Part shown: positions 27,701-35,970 of the stretch, piece after piece
How the letters are laid out: each line of letters opens with the position of its first letter
Position numbering within the stretch: position 1 is the first letter of the stretch
Assembly: GCF_000332475.2 (NCBI RefSeq)
Contig: NZ_AOGX02000015.1
Span: 992,001 to 1,056,000 of the forward strand
Length of the DNA: 64,000 nucleotides
From: Leptospira yanagawae serovar Saopaulo str. Sao Paulo = ATCC 700523
Lineage (GTDB): Bacteria; Spirochaetota; Leptospiria; Leptospirales; Leptospiraceae
Direction of reading: 5' to 3'
Notes under the pieces: model-generated
The model's database searches: none
Seen by the model: only the letters and a program-made list of their open reading frames with translations
What the model was told of the DNA's origin: nothing
Program-made: the position numbers and the translations under genes

Positions 27701-29347
27701 ATGAATCGTAAAATCCTGATCCTGCTTGCCTTCACTTTGTTATTCGCTTCTAATTGTCGCAAAAAAACAGAAGAAATCCTTTTACCTGAAAAAATCTACG
27801 TGATTCCATTTGTAAATAATACTGTCTCCGTCTATCATTCTTTAGATACTTTGGAACGAGTGAGCGCCTTTGAAAAAGACAAATATTGGGTTGTCAGTGG
27901 GATTTTGAAATTAGTGCCTAAAAATCAAGGTGATAAGGTGATTTCATTTTTATTTGGCGATTGTGATTCTCGATTCAAATGTTCTGATGGAAAATTTTAT
28001 ATTAAATTGAATTCAATCCATTATAATTCAGACGCTGGACTGGATGTTGCTATGAGTTTGGCAGCACCATATTCACCAGTGTACATTGCGAAAAAAGACC
28101 AAGTTGATTCCATAATCGAAGGCATCCAGTATTACAACCAACCATCGTCAGAATACCCTGCAAAAGGTTTAAACAGTTCATTTGTCGATCATGTACTTGA
28201 AATCACCAAATCTCTAGAAAAACAAGATAGAAGTGAATTTTTAATCCCATTTTATGTCCTACAGAAAATGATCGTTACCAAAGGAAATGTGAATTTTCCT
28301 GAATTTGATGGTTCTAATTATAAAATATCCTCCACATTACAGTCAATTTTGGATGCAAAAACAAGTGGAAGTTTATCATCGTTTGTTTTCCCAACTCCCT
28401 TATCTGACAAACAATTTAAAGTATTAGAGGAGTTAGTTGAGGAAACTCGTAAAGAACGTATCTTCAATTTAATGAATGTAGAAAAATCATGGCAAACCAT
28501 TCAAAAAGAATTTAAAGAATTGGTGAAGGTACCTGATACAAAACAAAAAGTATTAGAATCAATTTTAAAAACTGCAGAATACAAAGTAATCGGTCGTGAA
28601 GGGATCACACAAATCAATGGTCTTGATCCTAAACAAGAAAATGGGGTCAAATTCCAGAAAAATAAAACTACAGGAAATTTAGAAATTGTTTCCAGTAATA
28701 CTGCACTCAATACATTTGAAGTTTCGCAATCGGAAATCCTGCCGAATACAGAAGACTCGGTGAAACTTCGATTGACTAGTCCCACTGGAGAAGAATTAAT
28801 TCTGGAATCGATTGGGATTCCTAAAGCCTTCAAAGGTGCTGAGACACTAAAGGAATATATAAAAACCATTCCGAAGACCATCGACGAAATTTTATCCAAT
28901 GGAAATACGATACAAAAGTCTGCAATGGATGCAGCACTTCGATTTGGGGTAGGGAAATTTGATCGCGAATCAGGGAAATATATATACGAAATCCAAAATG
29001 TGAATGTGGTATTGGCATTATTTAAAAACAATTCTGTATTTAATGCGAGTGATAGTGAATGTTCGCAGGAAGTTTCAAGTCGGTTTGGGGATATAATCAT
29101 TACAAAGTATTATCAAAAATATGATAAAGCTACGAAAGTACAAACCTTGTTCCTGAATTATGAGATTGAAGGATGTGCAAGGGAATGTAACACCTATCCT
29201 TATCCAGATAACTTGTGTTTTACTACTGGTGATAGTCTTATTGTCAAATTTAATCCAAGTGATTTAGAAGTTTCAGAAGGAGTTGGTATTAATTTTAGCG
29301 CAGCAAAGTCGGAATATTGTAACTATCCATTTGCAAACCACGAATAG
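27701..29347 (+). CDS. Large lipoprotein, unknown function
   Basis: The 548-residue product begins MNRKILILLAFTLLFASNC, with a lipobox and Cys at residue 19. The mature part is mixed alpha/beta with no recognised domain. Two Cys pairs near the C-terminus (GCARECNTYPYPDNLC and SEYCNYPF) could form disulfides. It starts 113 bp after the aromatic-repeat protein and ends 3 bp before the cytochrome gene, so the latter two are probably co-transcribed. Confidence 0.6.
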   Translation: MNRKILILLAFTLLFASNCRKKTEEILLPEKIYVIPFVNNTVSVYHSLDTLERVSAFEKDKYWVVSGILKLVPKNQGDKVISFLFGDCDSRFKCSDGKFYIKLNSIHYNSDAGLDVAMSLAAPYSPVYIAKKDQVDSIIEGIQYYNQPSSEYPAKGLNSSFVDHVLEITKSLEKQDRSEFLIPFYVLQKMIVTKGNVNFPEFDGSNYKISSTLQSILDAKTSGSLSSFVFPTPLSDKQFKVLEELVEETRKERIFNLMNVEKSWQTIQKEFKELVKVPDTKQKVLESILKTAEYKVIGREGITQINGLDPKQENGVKFQKNKTTGNLEIVSSNTALNTFEVSQSEILPNTEDSVKLRLTSPTGEELILESIGIPKAFKGAETLKEYIKTIPKTIDEILSNGNTIQKSAMDAALRFGVGKFDRESGKYIYEIQNVNVVLALFKNNSVFNASDSECSQEVSSRFGDIIITKYYQKYDKATKVQTLFLNYEIEGCARECNTYPYPDNLCFTTGDSLIVKFNPSDLEVSEGVGINFSAAKSEYCNYPFANHE

Positions 29348-29350
29348 TTT

Positions 29351-30307
29351 TTGTTTCGAAATAACGTTTTTGTTTTCGCAATATTACTGATTTTTAATTC
29401 ATTCAGTTGTAGCGAATCCGAAATACTCAAACCGATGTCCAATGGCAAATCTCCTTTGGATATCGGATCCATTCGATGGAATTCCTCAAAGGATTGTGAA
29501 CGTTGCCACAAATCCATCTATCAAAATCATCAAAAATCTGCACATGCAAACTCTTGGAAAGATCCCATCTTTTTAGTAGCATTTCAAAAAGAACCAAGGC
29601 AATGGTGTTTGAATTGCCATGCACCCCTCCATTCTTTTGATTCCAAATTTGACTTCAAAACACTTTCTTATGATCAATCTTCCAATGAAATTTGGACCGA
29701 AGGAGTAAATTGTGCAGTTTGCCATGTGAGAGGAGATAAAATATTTGGAAAACATACCCGAAACGATATTAAAGACCATCAAGTATTAGAAGATAAGTCA
29801 TTTTCCAACAACTCTCTCTGCAAAAATTGCCACCAATTTAATTTTCCTGATAAACATTTTCCAAAAATAGAATATACGAATGTAGTTATGCAAGGGACGG
29901 GTTCGGAATCAGAAACAATTTTTTCCAATCTTTCTGGTTCCAATTTATGTGTAAATTGCCACCTCAAATTGGACCACCAATTGAATGGAACTGTGTTTGA
30001 TTTTGATTGGATGGAAGATTGGAAGGTTTCTGTTTCAACGGAAGGAATCGGAAAAGAATCCATTGTGAATTTGATTTTAAAATACCCAAAAATGGGTCAT
30101 AAATTTCCCACAGGTGATTTGTTTCGTTCACTTGTCTTTCGGGTGTATGACCGAAATCAAAATATTTTAGTAGAAGATCGATTTGAAAAAAGAATGAGAA
30201 TTTTGGATTTATATGAAGTTCGTGATACTCGGTTATCTCCATATGCAAATACAGAAATTTCAAAATCGTATTGGATCAAACAGGATCCATTTGTTTGTGA
30301 ATTGTGA
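29351..30307 (+). CDS. Pentahaem cytochrome c lipoprotein, C-terminus altered by an IS element
   Basis: From a TTG start, MFRNNVFVFAILLIFNSFSC gives a lipoprotein signal. Five CxxCH haem sites follow: CERCH, CLNCH, CAVCH, CKNCH and CVNCH, resembling cytochrome c554-type multihaem proteins. It may take part in periplasmic electron transfer. The IS begins at 30304, so the frame ends VCEL and stops inside the element. Removing the IS and one ATT copy would read VCEFTISN and then stop, so only about five residues are lost and function may survive. Confidence 0.75.
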   Translation: MFRNNVFVFAILLIFNSFSCSESEILKPMSNGKSPLDIGSIRWNSSKDCERCHKSIYQNHQKSAHANSWKDPIFLVAFQKEPRQWCLNCHAPLHSFDSKFDFKTLSYDQSSNEIWTEGVNCAVCHVRGDKIFGKHTRNDIKDHQVLEDKSFSNNSLCKNCHQFNFPDKHFPKIEYTNVVMQGTGSESETIFSNLSGSNLCVNCHLKLDHQLNGTVFDFDWMEDWKVSVSTEGIGKESIVNLILKYPKMGHKFPTGDLFRSLVFRVYDRNQNILVEDRFEKRMRILDLYEVRDTRLSPYANTEISKSYWIKQDPFVCEL

Positions 30308-30371
30308 CCTGCTCCCCAAAAACTGCACCGATATTTAAGTTAGTTTTCTCCGATATTAAGGAGAGAGCATT

Positions 30372-30560
30372 ATGGCAAGAAAGAAGATAGAAGAAAGCGA
30401 GATTTTTCGGATATTAAAGGAAGCAGAAACAGGTATTCCAATCAAGGAACTTTCACGAAAATACGGAATCACTGAACAAACATTTTATCGCTGGCGTAAC
30501 AAGTATGGAGGAATGGAGCTTAGCGAAATCAAGAAGATGAAGGCACTCGAGCAGGACTAG
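30372..30560 (+). CDS. IS3-family transposase OrfA (ends at in-frame TAG)
   Basis: The 62-residue protein has the HTH of IS3 OrfA: IFRILKEAETGIPIKELSRK, then YGITEQTFYRWRNKYGGM. It normally runs on through a leucine-zipper helix before OrfB. Here it stops at TAG (30558-30560), after KALEQD. The next codons in the same frame, RRSNLKRLVADMALEI, look like the missing helix, so the stop falls inside what should be OrfA. It could bind the terminal repeats, but the zipper is lost unless the stop is read through. Confidence 0.8.
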   Translation: MARKKIEESEIFRILKEAETGIPIKELSRKYGITEQTFYRWRNKYGGMELSEIKKMKALEQD

Positions 30561-30581
30561 AGGCGTTCAAATCTCAAAAGA

Positions 30582-31445
30582 TTGGTAGCTGACATGGCTC
30601 TCGAAATCCAAGCAATTAAGAATGTTTTTGGGAAAAAAGTTTTGAGCAGATCAACGAAGGAGAGAGCAGTTGATCTGCTAGTTGAAGAGGGACTTTCTCT
30701 AAACAGAAGCCTAGATGTTGTTCTTCTTCCTAAATCAAGTTATTATTATCAGCCGAAAGCTATTGATGAAGAGACAATGAACGAAATTCGAAGACTTGCT
30801 TTTCGATGGAAACGGGAAGGCTATCGACGAATTTACCGAAGGTTAAGAAGGTCGGGTAGGACAATCAATCATAAGAAAGTATATCGACTATATTGCTTAG
30901 AAGGGCTTAAAATAAGGACAAAACCGAAGCGAAAGAAAAGAAATGCATCATCACAGCAACTACCATTGCCTAAGAATTCAAACGAAGTTTGGTCAATGGA
31001 CTTTGTTTTCGAACGGACGATTGATGGAAGAAAGCAAAGAATTTTAACAGGTATTGATCATTTAACAAGAGAGAATACCATACTTCAGGCAGAGTTTACT
31101 TTTTCGTCAGAAAAGTTGATCAGATATTTAAACACCCTCGAAAGACTTCCAAGAGCATTTGTTTTGGATAATGGAACAGAATTTACATCCAAAGACTTCC
31201 AGAAATGGGCAGAAGATAAGGGGATAGAAATTCACTTTATTGAAAAAGGAAAACCAACACAAAATGCATTTATAGAAAGTTTCAATGGTAAACTTAGAGA
31301 TGAGTGTTTGAATCTACACTACTTTAAAAATCAAAGAGAGTTAACCGATGCTTTGCGAATTTTCCAAAAGGAATACAACGACGAGCGTCTTCACTCTTCA
31401 TTGAATTACTTGACTCCTTCAGAGTTTAAGCGATCTTATGGTTGA
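30582..31445 (+). CDS. IS3-family transposase OrfB, DDE catalytic subunit
   Basis: The 287-residue frame from TTG (or ATG 30594) has an rve-type integrase core. Catalytic acids are in WSMDFVFERT (Asp), FVLDNGTEFTS (Asp) and QNAFIESFNGKLRDECLN (Glu), with the usual C-terminal HSSLNYLTPSEF. The N-terminal region KERAVDLLVEEGLSLNRSLD is the HTH_21-like segment. It is in the same frame as OrfA, whereas IS3 relatives usually need a -1 shift. AAAAAAG lies at the OrfA/OrfB joint near 30632-30640, as in the usual slippery site, but a -1 shift there leads to a stop. Confidence 0.85.
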   Translation: MVADMALEIQAIKNVFGKKVLSRSTKERAVDLLVEEGLSLNRSLDVVLLPKSSYYYQPKAIDEETMNEIRRLAFRWKREGYRRIYRRLRRSGRTINHKKVYRLYCLEGLKIRTKPKRKKRNASSQQLPLPKNSNEVWSMDFVFERTIDGRKQRILTGIDHLTRENTILQAEFTFSSEKLIRYLNTLERLPRAFVLDNGTEFTSKDFQKWAEDKGIEIHFIEKGKPTQNAFIESFNGKLRDECLNLHYFKNQRELTDALRIFQKEYNDERLHSSLNYLTPSEFKRSYG

Positions 31446-31615
31446 AATGTTTAGAGAAAACTAACTTATCCATTGGTACTGAAAATGGGGGCAGGTCACA
31501 TTTACAATTTCCAATTGAACATGAATTAAAAAACAAGTTACAGTATAACCAATTACATCGTCCTATTTTTCGGGACAAATGTTCCGTGAAATGAACCAAA
31601 AATAGTTTGACAACA

Positions 31616-31632
31616 TATATCTAATAGATATA
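31616..31632. promoter_or_regulatory. Operator 1 of the PadR operon, with -35 TTGACA
   Basis: TATATCT-AAT-AGATATA is a perfect 17-bp inverted repeat at 31616-31632. It lies just downstream of TTGACA (31607-31612) and covers the expected -10 region, so bound regulator would block RNA polymerase. A second copy begins 26 bp further on. The PadR gene is third in the operon, so autorepression is likely. Confidence 0.75.
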
Positions 31633-31641
31633 GCTGATAAT

Positions 31642-31658
31642 TATATCTGGTAGATATA
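31642..31658. promoter_or_regulatory. Operator 2 of the PadR operon
   Basis: TATATCT-GGT-AGATATA at 31642-31658 has arms identical to operator 1 and differs only in the 3-bp centre. It ends 3 bp before the ATG at 31662 and so overlaps the ribosome-binding region. The two centres are 26 bp apart, about 2.5 helical turns. Confidence 0.75.
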
Positions 31659-31661
31659 ATT

Positions 31662-32258
31662 ATGGAAAACAAAAACAAATCGATATTAATTGTATTAGGT
31701 CACCCGAACCTTAACTCCTATTGTGCCAAACTTGCTGAAACCTATTCGGAAGCCGCAAGAATTTCAGGTTACGATGTCAATTTATTAAAGTTAAAAGATC
31801 TTAAGTTTGATTATAATTTGAATTTTGGATACGATAAGACTGTCAAACAAGAGTTAGAACCAGATATCCTACTGAGCCAATCCTTAATTCAAAAAGCAGA
31901 CCATCTTGTTTTTGTTTACCCTAGTTGGTGGGCAAGTATGCCTGCGTTATTAAAAGCTTGGATTGATCGTGTATTTTTACCTGGTTTTGCGTTTGCTTAT
32001 CAAAAACATTCTCCCTTTCCTAAACAATTTTTAAAAGGAAAAACTGCAAGAATCATCATCACGATGGATGCTCCCACTTGGTATTATAAATGGTTTAATC
32101 GAAGCCCAGGTGTTCAGTTACTCAAACATGGAACTTTGGAGTTTTGTGGAGTTGGTAAAGTGAAAGTCACCTATTTAGATCAAATCCGTTTTAAGAATGA
32201 AGTGCAATTAAAAAAGTTCATCGAAATTATCAAACAATTGGGTATAAAGGGAAATTAA
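31662..32258 (+). CDS. Flavodoxin-fold NAD(P)H-dependent oxidoreductase
   Basis: A 198-residue NQO1/KefF/MdaB-type quinone reductase. It starts ILIVLGHPNLNSYCAKLAE (FMN-phosphate loop), with the typical HLVFVYPSWWASMPALLKAW and DRVFLPGFAFAY in the flavin-binding region. These enzymes do two-electron reduction of quinones or electrophiles and are often induced by such compounds. It is the first gene after two PadR operators, followed by a hydrolase (1 bp gap) and PadR. No Shine-Dalgarno is visible because the operator abuts the start. Confidence 0.85.
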   Translation: MENKNKSILIVLGHPNLNSYCAKLAETYSEAARISGYDVNLLKLKDLKFDYNLNFGYDKTVKQELEPDILLSQSLIQKADHLVFVYPSWWASMPALLKAWIDRVFLPGFAFAYQKHSPFPKQFLKGKTARIIITMDAPTWYYKWFNRSPGVQLLKHGTLEFCGVGKVKVTYLDQIRFKNEVQLKKFIEIIKQLGIKGN

Positions 32259-32259
32259 T

Positions 32260-33153
32260 ATGGAAGGTTTTTTTGAAAATGCAATTGAGTTTAAAAAAAA
32301 TGGTAAGTATTTAAAATTCAACAATCATTCGATTTTTTACAATAGTGTTGGTGAAGGTGAAACATTATTATTGTTACACGGTTATCCATTTAATAGTTAT
32401 GATTGGAATTGGTTGTTGAATGATTTATCAAAAAAATACCAAGTTATCTATTTTGATTTTTTGGGCATGGGGTTTTCAGATAAACCAAAAGAACATCAAT
32501 ATTCATTTGAAGAATATGTGGAGATTTTAAAAGAAGTTATTAAAGTATATCAATTAAGGTCAATAAGAATTTTGGCACATGATTTGGCTGTCAGTGTTGT
32601 ACAAGAATTGATTGCATCAGAAGAAACACTGGATTTTAGAATTTTATCAGTGGCTTTTATGAATGGTGGATTGTTTACAGATGTTTATAAACCTCGTTTG
32701 ATCCAAAGGTTGTTATCACAATCTCCCAATTGGATGGGAAAATGGATAAGTAAAAAGATGTCGAGAAGTGCAGTGGAATCATCGATACATCGAGTTTTTG
32801 GCCCACAAACACAACCCAATGTAGATTTATTGGAAAATTATTGGAATATACTCAATTACAAAGATGGAAAACAAATTGCATATTTGATTGGTCGATTGGT
32901 ATTTGATAAAGTGAAGTACCAAACACGATGGATCAATGCTTTAAAAAATACAAAAATTCCTTTTTGTTATATATGTGGTCCATTTGATCCAAATTCTGGA
33001 ACTCATATGGCCGAAAGATTCCAAATCGAATATCCAAATCGGAAAGTTTATTTTTTATCAAATCTAATCGGGCATTGGCCTCAGGTAGAATCTCCATTAG
33101 AAGTATTGTCAGCATACCAACTTTTTTTGAAAGATATAGAACATAATAAATGA
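32260..33153 (+). CDS. Alpha/beta hydrolase with Asp at the nucleophile position
   Basis: The 297-residue enzyme has the oxyanion-hole motif LLLHGYPFNSYDW and DFLGMGFSDKP. The nucleophile elbow reads LAHDLAVSV, placing Asp where Ser usually stands, as in haloalkane dehalogenases and epoxide hydrolases. The late acid is in CGPFDPNSG, and the catalytic His in IGHWPQVESP. Substrate unknown. It is the second gene of the PadR operon and overlaps the PadR start as ATGA. Confidence 0.8.
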   Translation: MEGFFENAIEFKKNGKYLKFNNHSIFYNSVGEGETLLLLHGYPFNSYDWNWLLNDLSKKYQVIYFDFLGMGFSDKPKEHQYSFEEYVEILKEVIKVYQLRSIRILAHDLAVSVVQELIASEETLDFRILSVAFMNGGLFTDVYKPRLIQRLLSQSPNWMGKWISKKMSRSAVESSIHRVFGPQTQPNVDLLENYWNILNYKDGKQIAYLIGRLVFDKVKYQTRWINALKNTKIPFCYICGPFDPNSGTHMAERFQIEYPNRKVYFLSNLIGHWPQVESPLEVLSAYQLFLKDIEHNK

Positions 33154-33698
33154 AACGAGAAAGTAAAACTCAGTATGCCCTTTTAGGGATTTTGGCCCAA
33201 TGTGAAATGAATGGGTATGAAATCAGAAAATACATTGAATCGACAATTAGTTTTTTCTGGAGTGAAAGTTTTGGTCAAATTTATCCAACACTTTCAAAGT
33301 TAGAAAAAGATGGATTGATTCGCGAATGGGAAAAAACAGATTCAAACGGTAAGAAAAAAAAAGTATTTAAAGTCACAAGGAGTGGATTGGAAGAATTTAG
33401 AAAATGGATGGATTCTTCACCCATCCAATCCAACAAACGAAACGAACTTTTATTCAAAGTATTTTTTGGAAGGCATATGAATCCAAAACTTCTAGTAGAA
33501 CAATTAGAAGGTGAAATACAAAAACAAAAAGCCGATTTAAAAAGTTTAAAACAGTTCCAGAAAGAATTGAAGACTGATTGGGAAAATCACCCTGATAATG
33601 AATATTGGAATTTTACCTTAGAGTTTGCAGAAAAACAAACAATGTTGAATTTGGATTGGATCGAAAAAGTCAAATCGAAAATCAAAGAAAAAAAATAA
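33150..33698 (+). CDS. PadR-family transcriptional regulator
   Basis: The 182-residue protein has an N-terminal PadR winged helix: QYALLGILAQCEMNGYEIRK, FWSESFGQIYPTLSKLEKDGLI, then wing residues VFKVTRSGLEEFRKW. A C-terminal Vir_C_2-type helical dimerisation half follows (FGRHMNPKLLVEQLEG onward). PadR members usually repress detoxification genes until a phenolic or other effector binds. It sits in an operon with an oxidoreductase and a hydrolase and probably binds the paired TATATCT-N3-AGATATA sites upstream. Confidence 0.9.
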   Translation: MKRESKTQYALLGILAQCEMNGYEIRKYIESTISFFWSESFGQIYPTLSKLEKDGLIREWEKTDSNGKKKKVFKVTRSGLEEFRKWMDSSPIQSNKRNELLFKVFFGRHMNPKLLVEQLEGEIQKQKADLKSLKQFQKELKTDWENHPDNEYWNFTLEFAEKQTMLNLDWIEKVKSKIKEKK

Positions 33699-33762
33699 AA
33701 ATCAAAAATACGGATGGTTATTTCATTGATTTAAGAGAAATTATCTTTATAAAAATCTCAGA

Positions 33763-35913
33763 ATGGAAACAAAGATCATTCTTCGCAATTTTAACTATGT
33801 CGTATGTACACTTCTATTTTGTTTCCCAATTTTTTCAATTTCCGGCACTGAGAAGGTAACCCTTCACTTAAAATGGTTACACCAATTCCAATTTGCTGGT
33901 TATTATGCTGCCTATGAAAAAGGATTTTATAAAGACGTTGGTCTTGATGTTGAAATTATAGAAAGCACTGTCGGTATTCGAGGGATTCACGAAAAAGTCG
34001 TAGCCAAAACTGGTCAATATGGTGTAGGAAGTAATGAATTGTTACTCCAAAGGCATATGGGAAAACCGGTTGTCGTATTAGGAGTAATTTTCCAACACTC
34101 CCCTTCCGTTTTATTTTTTAAAAAATCTTCAAATGTGCAAAGTATCCATGATCTTTTTGGCAAACGAGTTATGTTAACTCCTTGGATCGAAGAGATAGTT
34201 GCTTATTTGAAAAAGGAAGGTATTAACAAGTCAGATTTACAACTCTTAGAACATCGATTTAATCCTAGAGATTTAATAGAAGGTAGAGTTGATGCATATT
34301 CTGGTTATTCAACTACCCAAGCATATGATTTTAAAAAAGCTGGTTTCCCAGTGGTAGCTTACTCACCACGTTTAGCAGGAATTGACTTTTACGGAGATAA
34401 CTTTTTTACAAGTGAAGAAGAACTCAAAAAATATCCTAATCGAGTAAAAGCGTTTCGTGAAGCTACTTTATTAGGTTGGCAGTATGCGATGAGCCATCAG
34501 GAAGAAATTGCGGATATCATATACGAAAAATATTCAAAAAGGTATTCCAAAGAACGTTTGTTATTTGAAGCGCAACAAATGGTACCTCTCATTCAACCGG
34601 TTCTTGTCGAAATGGGTTATATGAATCCTGGAAGATGGAAACATATTAACGATATTTATTTTGAACTGGGAATGTTGCCAAAAAATATTAATTTAAAGGG
34701 ATTTATTTATGATCCAAATCCACCAACAAATTACGATTGGATTTATTATACATTTTTTAGTTTAATTGCAGGGGTTGGAATTGTTTGGTTGGTGCAATGG
34801 AGAAGACTAAATAAACAATATTCTGAAAATTTAAAATTACAAGTAAGAGAGAGAACAGAAGAGTTAAGACAATCTAACGAAAGTTTACAGATTCTGAATC
34901 AAAGTTTGGTAAATACTTTAAAAGAACTTACTGAAGCCCAAGATCGTTTGTTGGCATCTGAAAAATTAGCGGTTTTAGGACAATTGGCGGCCGGGATGGC
35001 TCATGAATTGAATACTCCTTTAGGAGCAATTGTTTCTTCTAACTACTCATTGAATGATTTTTTGAAAAATAAACTTCAGTCTGTTATCGCTACAATTTTG
35101 ACATTTGATGACGAAGATACAAAACGTTATCAGTTGGTTTTAACAGAGAGTTTATTGAACCAACCATATATTGAGGGGAAATCAGAAAGGACATTAAAAA
35201 AAGAATTATACTCTCAATTTTCAGATAATGAAAAAATGGATTTATATGGTGATCATATGCAGATGGTAATCGAAACAGGATTGTTTCGGATTCCAGATAA
35301 AATTAACTATATATTAGAAAGTGACCGATCCTTAGAAATTTTACAAGTAGTGTCTAGTATTCATTCAGCTTATCGATGTAACCAAATTATTTCCGTTGCC
35401 TCTGAAAAAGCCACTCATGTAATTCGTGCCTTAAAAAATTACCTTGTCTCTGACAAAGAAAATACTACCAATGAATCCATTATCGACTTGGAATCAGAAA
35501 TTGAAACGATTTTATCATTATATCATTATAATTTAAATAAAGTAACGGTTGTTAAAAATTATGGTCCAAATAAACTTTGTTTCGGAAATCGTGACAAATT
35601 GAACCAAGTTTGGATTAATTTAATCAATAACGGATTACATGCGATGTCCTATATGGGCACATTAGAAATAAAAATCAAAACAGAGGGGACATGGGTTAAA
35701 GTATCCATCATTGACTCAGGTGTGGGAGTGCCTGATTCAATCAAAGATAAAATATTTGATCCATTTTTTACTACAAAACCAAATGGGGAAGGAATGGGTT
35801 TGGGATTGGACATTTGTAAAAAAATGATTTTACAAATGGGTGGAAAAATTGAATTGGAACCGGTCACAACGGGTGCATGTTTTTCTGTATGGTTAAAACA
35901 AGCTCAACTTTGA
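33763..35913 (+). CDS. Sensor histidine kinase with THI5/NMT1-like periplasmic binding domain
   Basis: A 716-residue hybrid receptor. Residues ~30-310 form an NMT1/THI5-type substrate-binding domain (LKWLHQFQFAGYYAAYEKGF, VDAYSGYSTTQAY), after a signal peptide. A membrane helix (YYTFFSLIAGVGIVWLV) and a coiled coil follow. The phospho-acceptor is H414 in AAGMAHELNTPLGA. About 170 residues separate it from the ATPase motifs: N-box QVWINLINNGLHAM, G1 DSGVGVPD, F-box FFTTKPNGEG and G2 MGLGLDICK. The ligand may be a pyrimidine or riboflavin-like compound (inference). No response regulator is encoded nearby. Confidence 0.88.
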   Translation: METKIILRNFNYVVCTLLFCFPIFSISGTEKVTLHLKWLHQFQFAGYYAAYEKGFYKDVGLDVEIIESTVGIRGIHEKVVAKTGQYGVGSNELLLQRHMGKPVVVLGVIFQHSPSVLFFKKSSNVQSIHDLFGKRVMLTPWIEEIVAYLKKEGINKSDLQLLEHRFNPRDLIEGRVDAYSGYSTTQAYDFKKAGFPVVAYSPRLAGIDFYGDNFFTSEEELKKYPNRVKAFREATLLGWQYAMSHQEEIADIIYEKYSKRYSKERLLFEAQQMVPLIQPVLVEMGYMNPGRWKHINDIYFELGMLPKNINLKGFIYDPNPPTNYDWIYYTFFSLIAGVGIVWLVQWRRLNKQYSENLKLQVRERTEELRQSNESLQILNQSLVNTLKELTEAQDRLLASEKLAVLGQLAAGMAHELNTPLGAIVSSNYSLNDFLKNKLQSVIATILTFDDEDTKRYQLVLTESLLNQPYIEGKSERTLKKELYSQFSDNEKMDLYGDHMQMVIETGLFRIPDKINYILESDRSLEILQVVSSIHSAYRCNQIISVASEKATHVIRALKNYLVSDKENTTNESIIDLESEIETILSLYHYNLNKVTVVKNYGPNKLCFGNRDKLNQVWINLINNGLHAMSYMGTLEIKIKTEGTWVKVSIIDSGVGVPDSIKDKIFDPFFTTKPNGEGMGLGLDICKKMILQMGGKIELEPVTTGACFSVWLKQAQL

Positions 35914-35932
35914 TTTGTGTTTGAACTGTATC

Positions 35933-35946
35933 GATATATATATATC
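35933..35946. promoter_or_regulatory. 14-bp AT palindrome upstream of alkC
   Basis: GATATATATATATC is a perfect palindrome 25 bp ahead of the alkC ATG. Its half sites are the PadR operator arms turned outward, so it is not the same operator. It may be a protein site or only AT-rich promoter DNA. Confidence 0.3.
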
Positions 35947-35970
35947 AAATTTCTTATTTACTGAATTTCT

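Larger units (their letters stand above)
30301..31502 (+). mobile_element. IS3-family insertion sequence with ATT target duplications
   Basis: The element spans 30304-31499 (1196 bp), flanked by direct ATT repeats at 30301-30303 and 31500-31502. The terminal inverted repeats begin GTGACCTGCTCCCC on the left and, read inward from the right, GTGACCTGCCCCC. Two open frames in one reading frame encode a helix-turn-helix OrfA and a DDE OrfB. It landed at the 3' end of the cytochrome gene. The 3-bp duplication fits the IS3 family. The intact target duplication points to a fairly recent insertion without rearrangement. Confidence 0.9.

Noticed and set aside
28501..29100. 199-residue minus-strand frame inside the large lipoprotein gene
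   Set aside because: It is the antisense of a well-supported exported protein and has low-complexity hydrophobic texture typical of shadow frames.
30632..30640. AAAAAAG as an active -1 frameshift site in the IS
   Set aside because: A -1 shift here leads to a stop soon after, while OrfB is already in the zero frame, so the motif is not needed in this copy.
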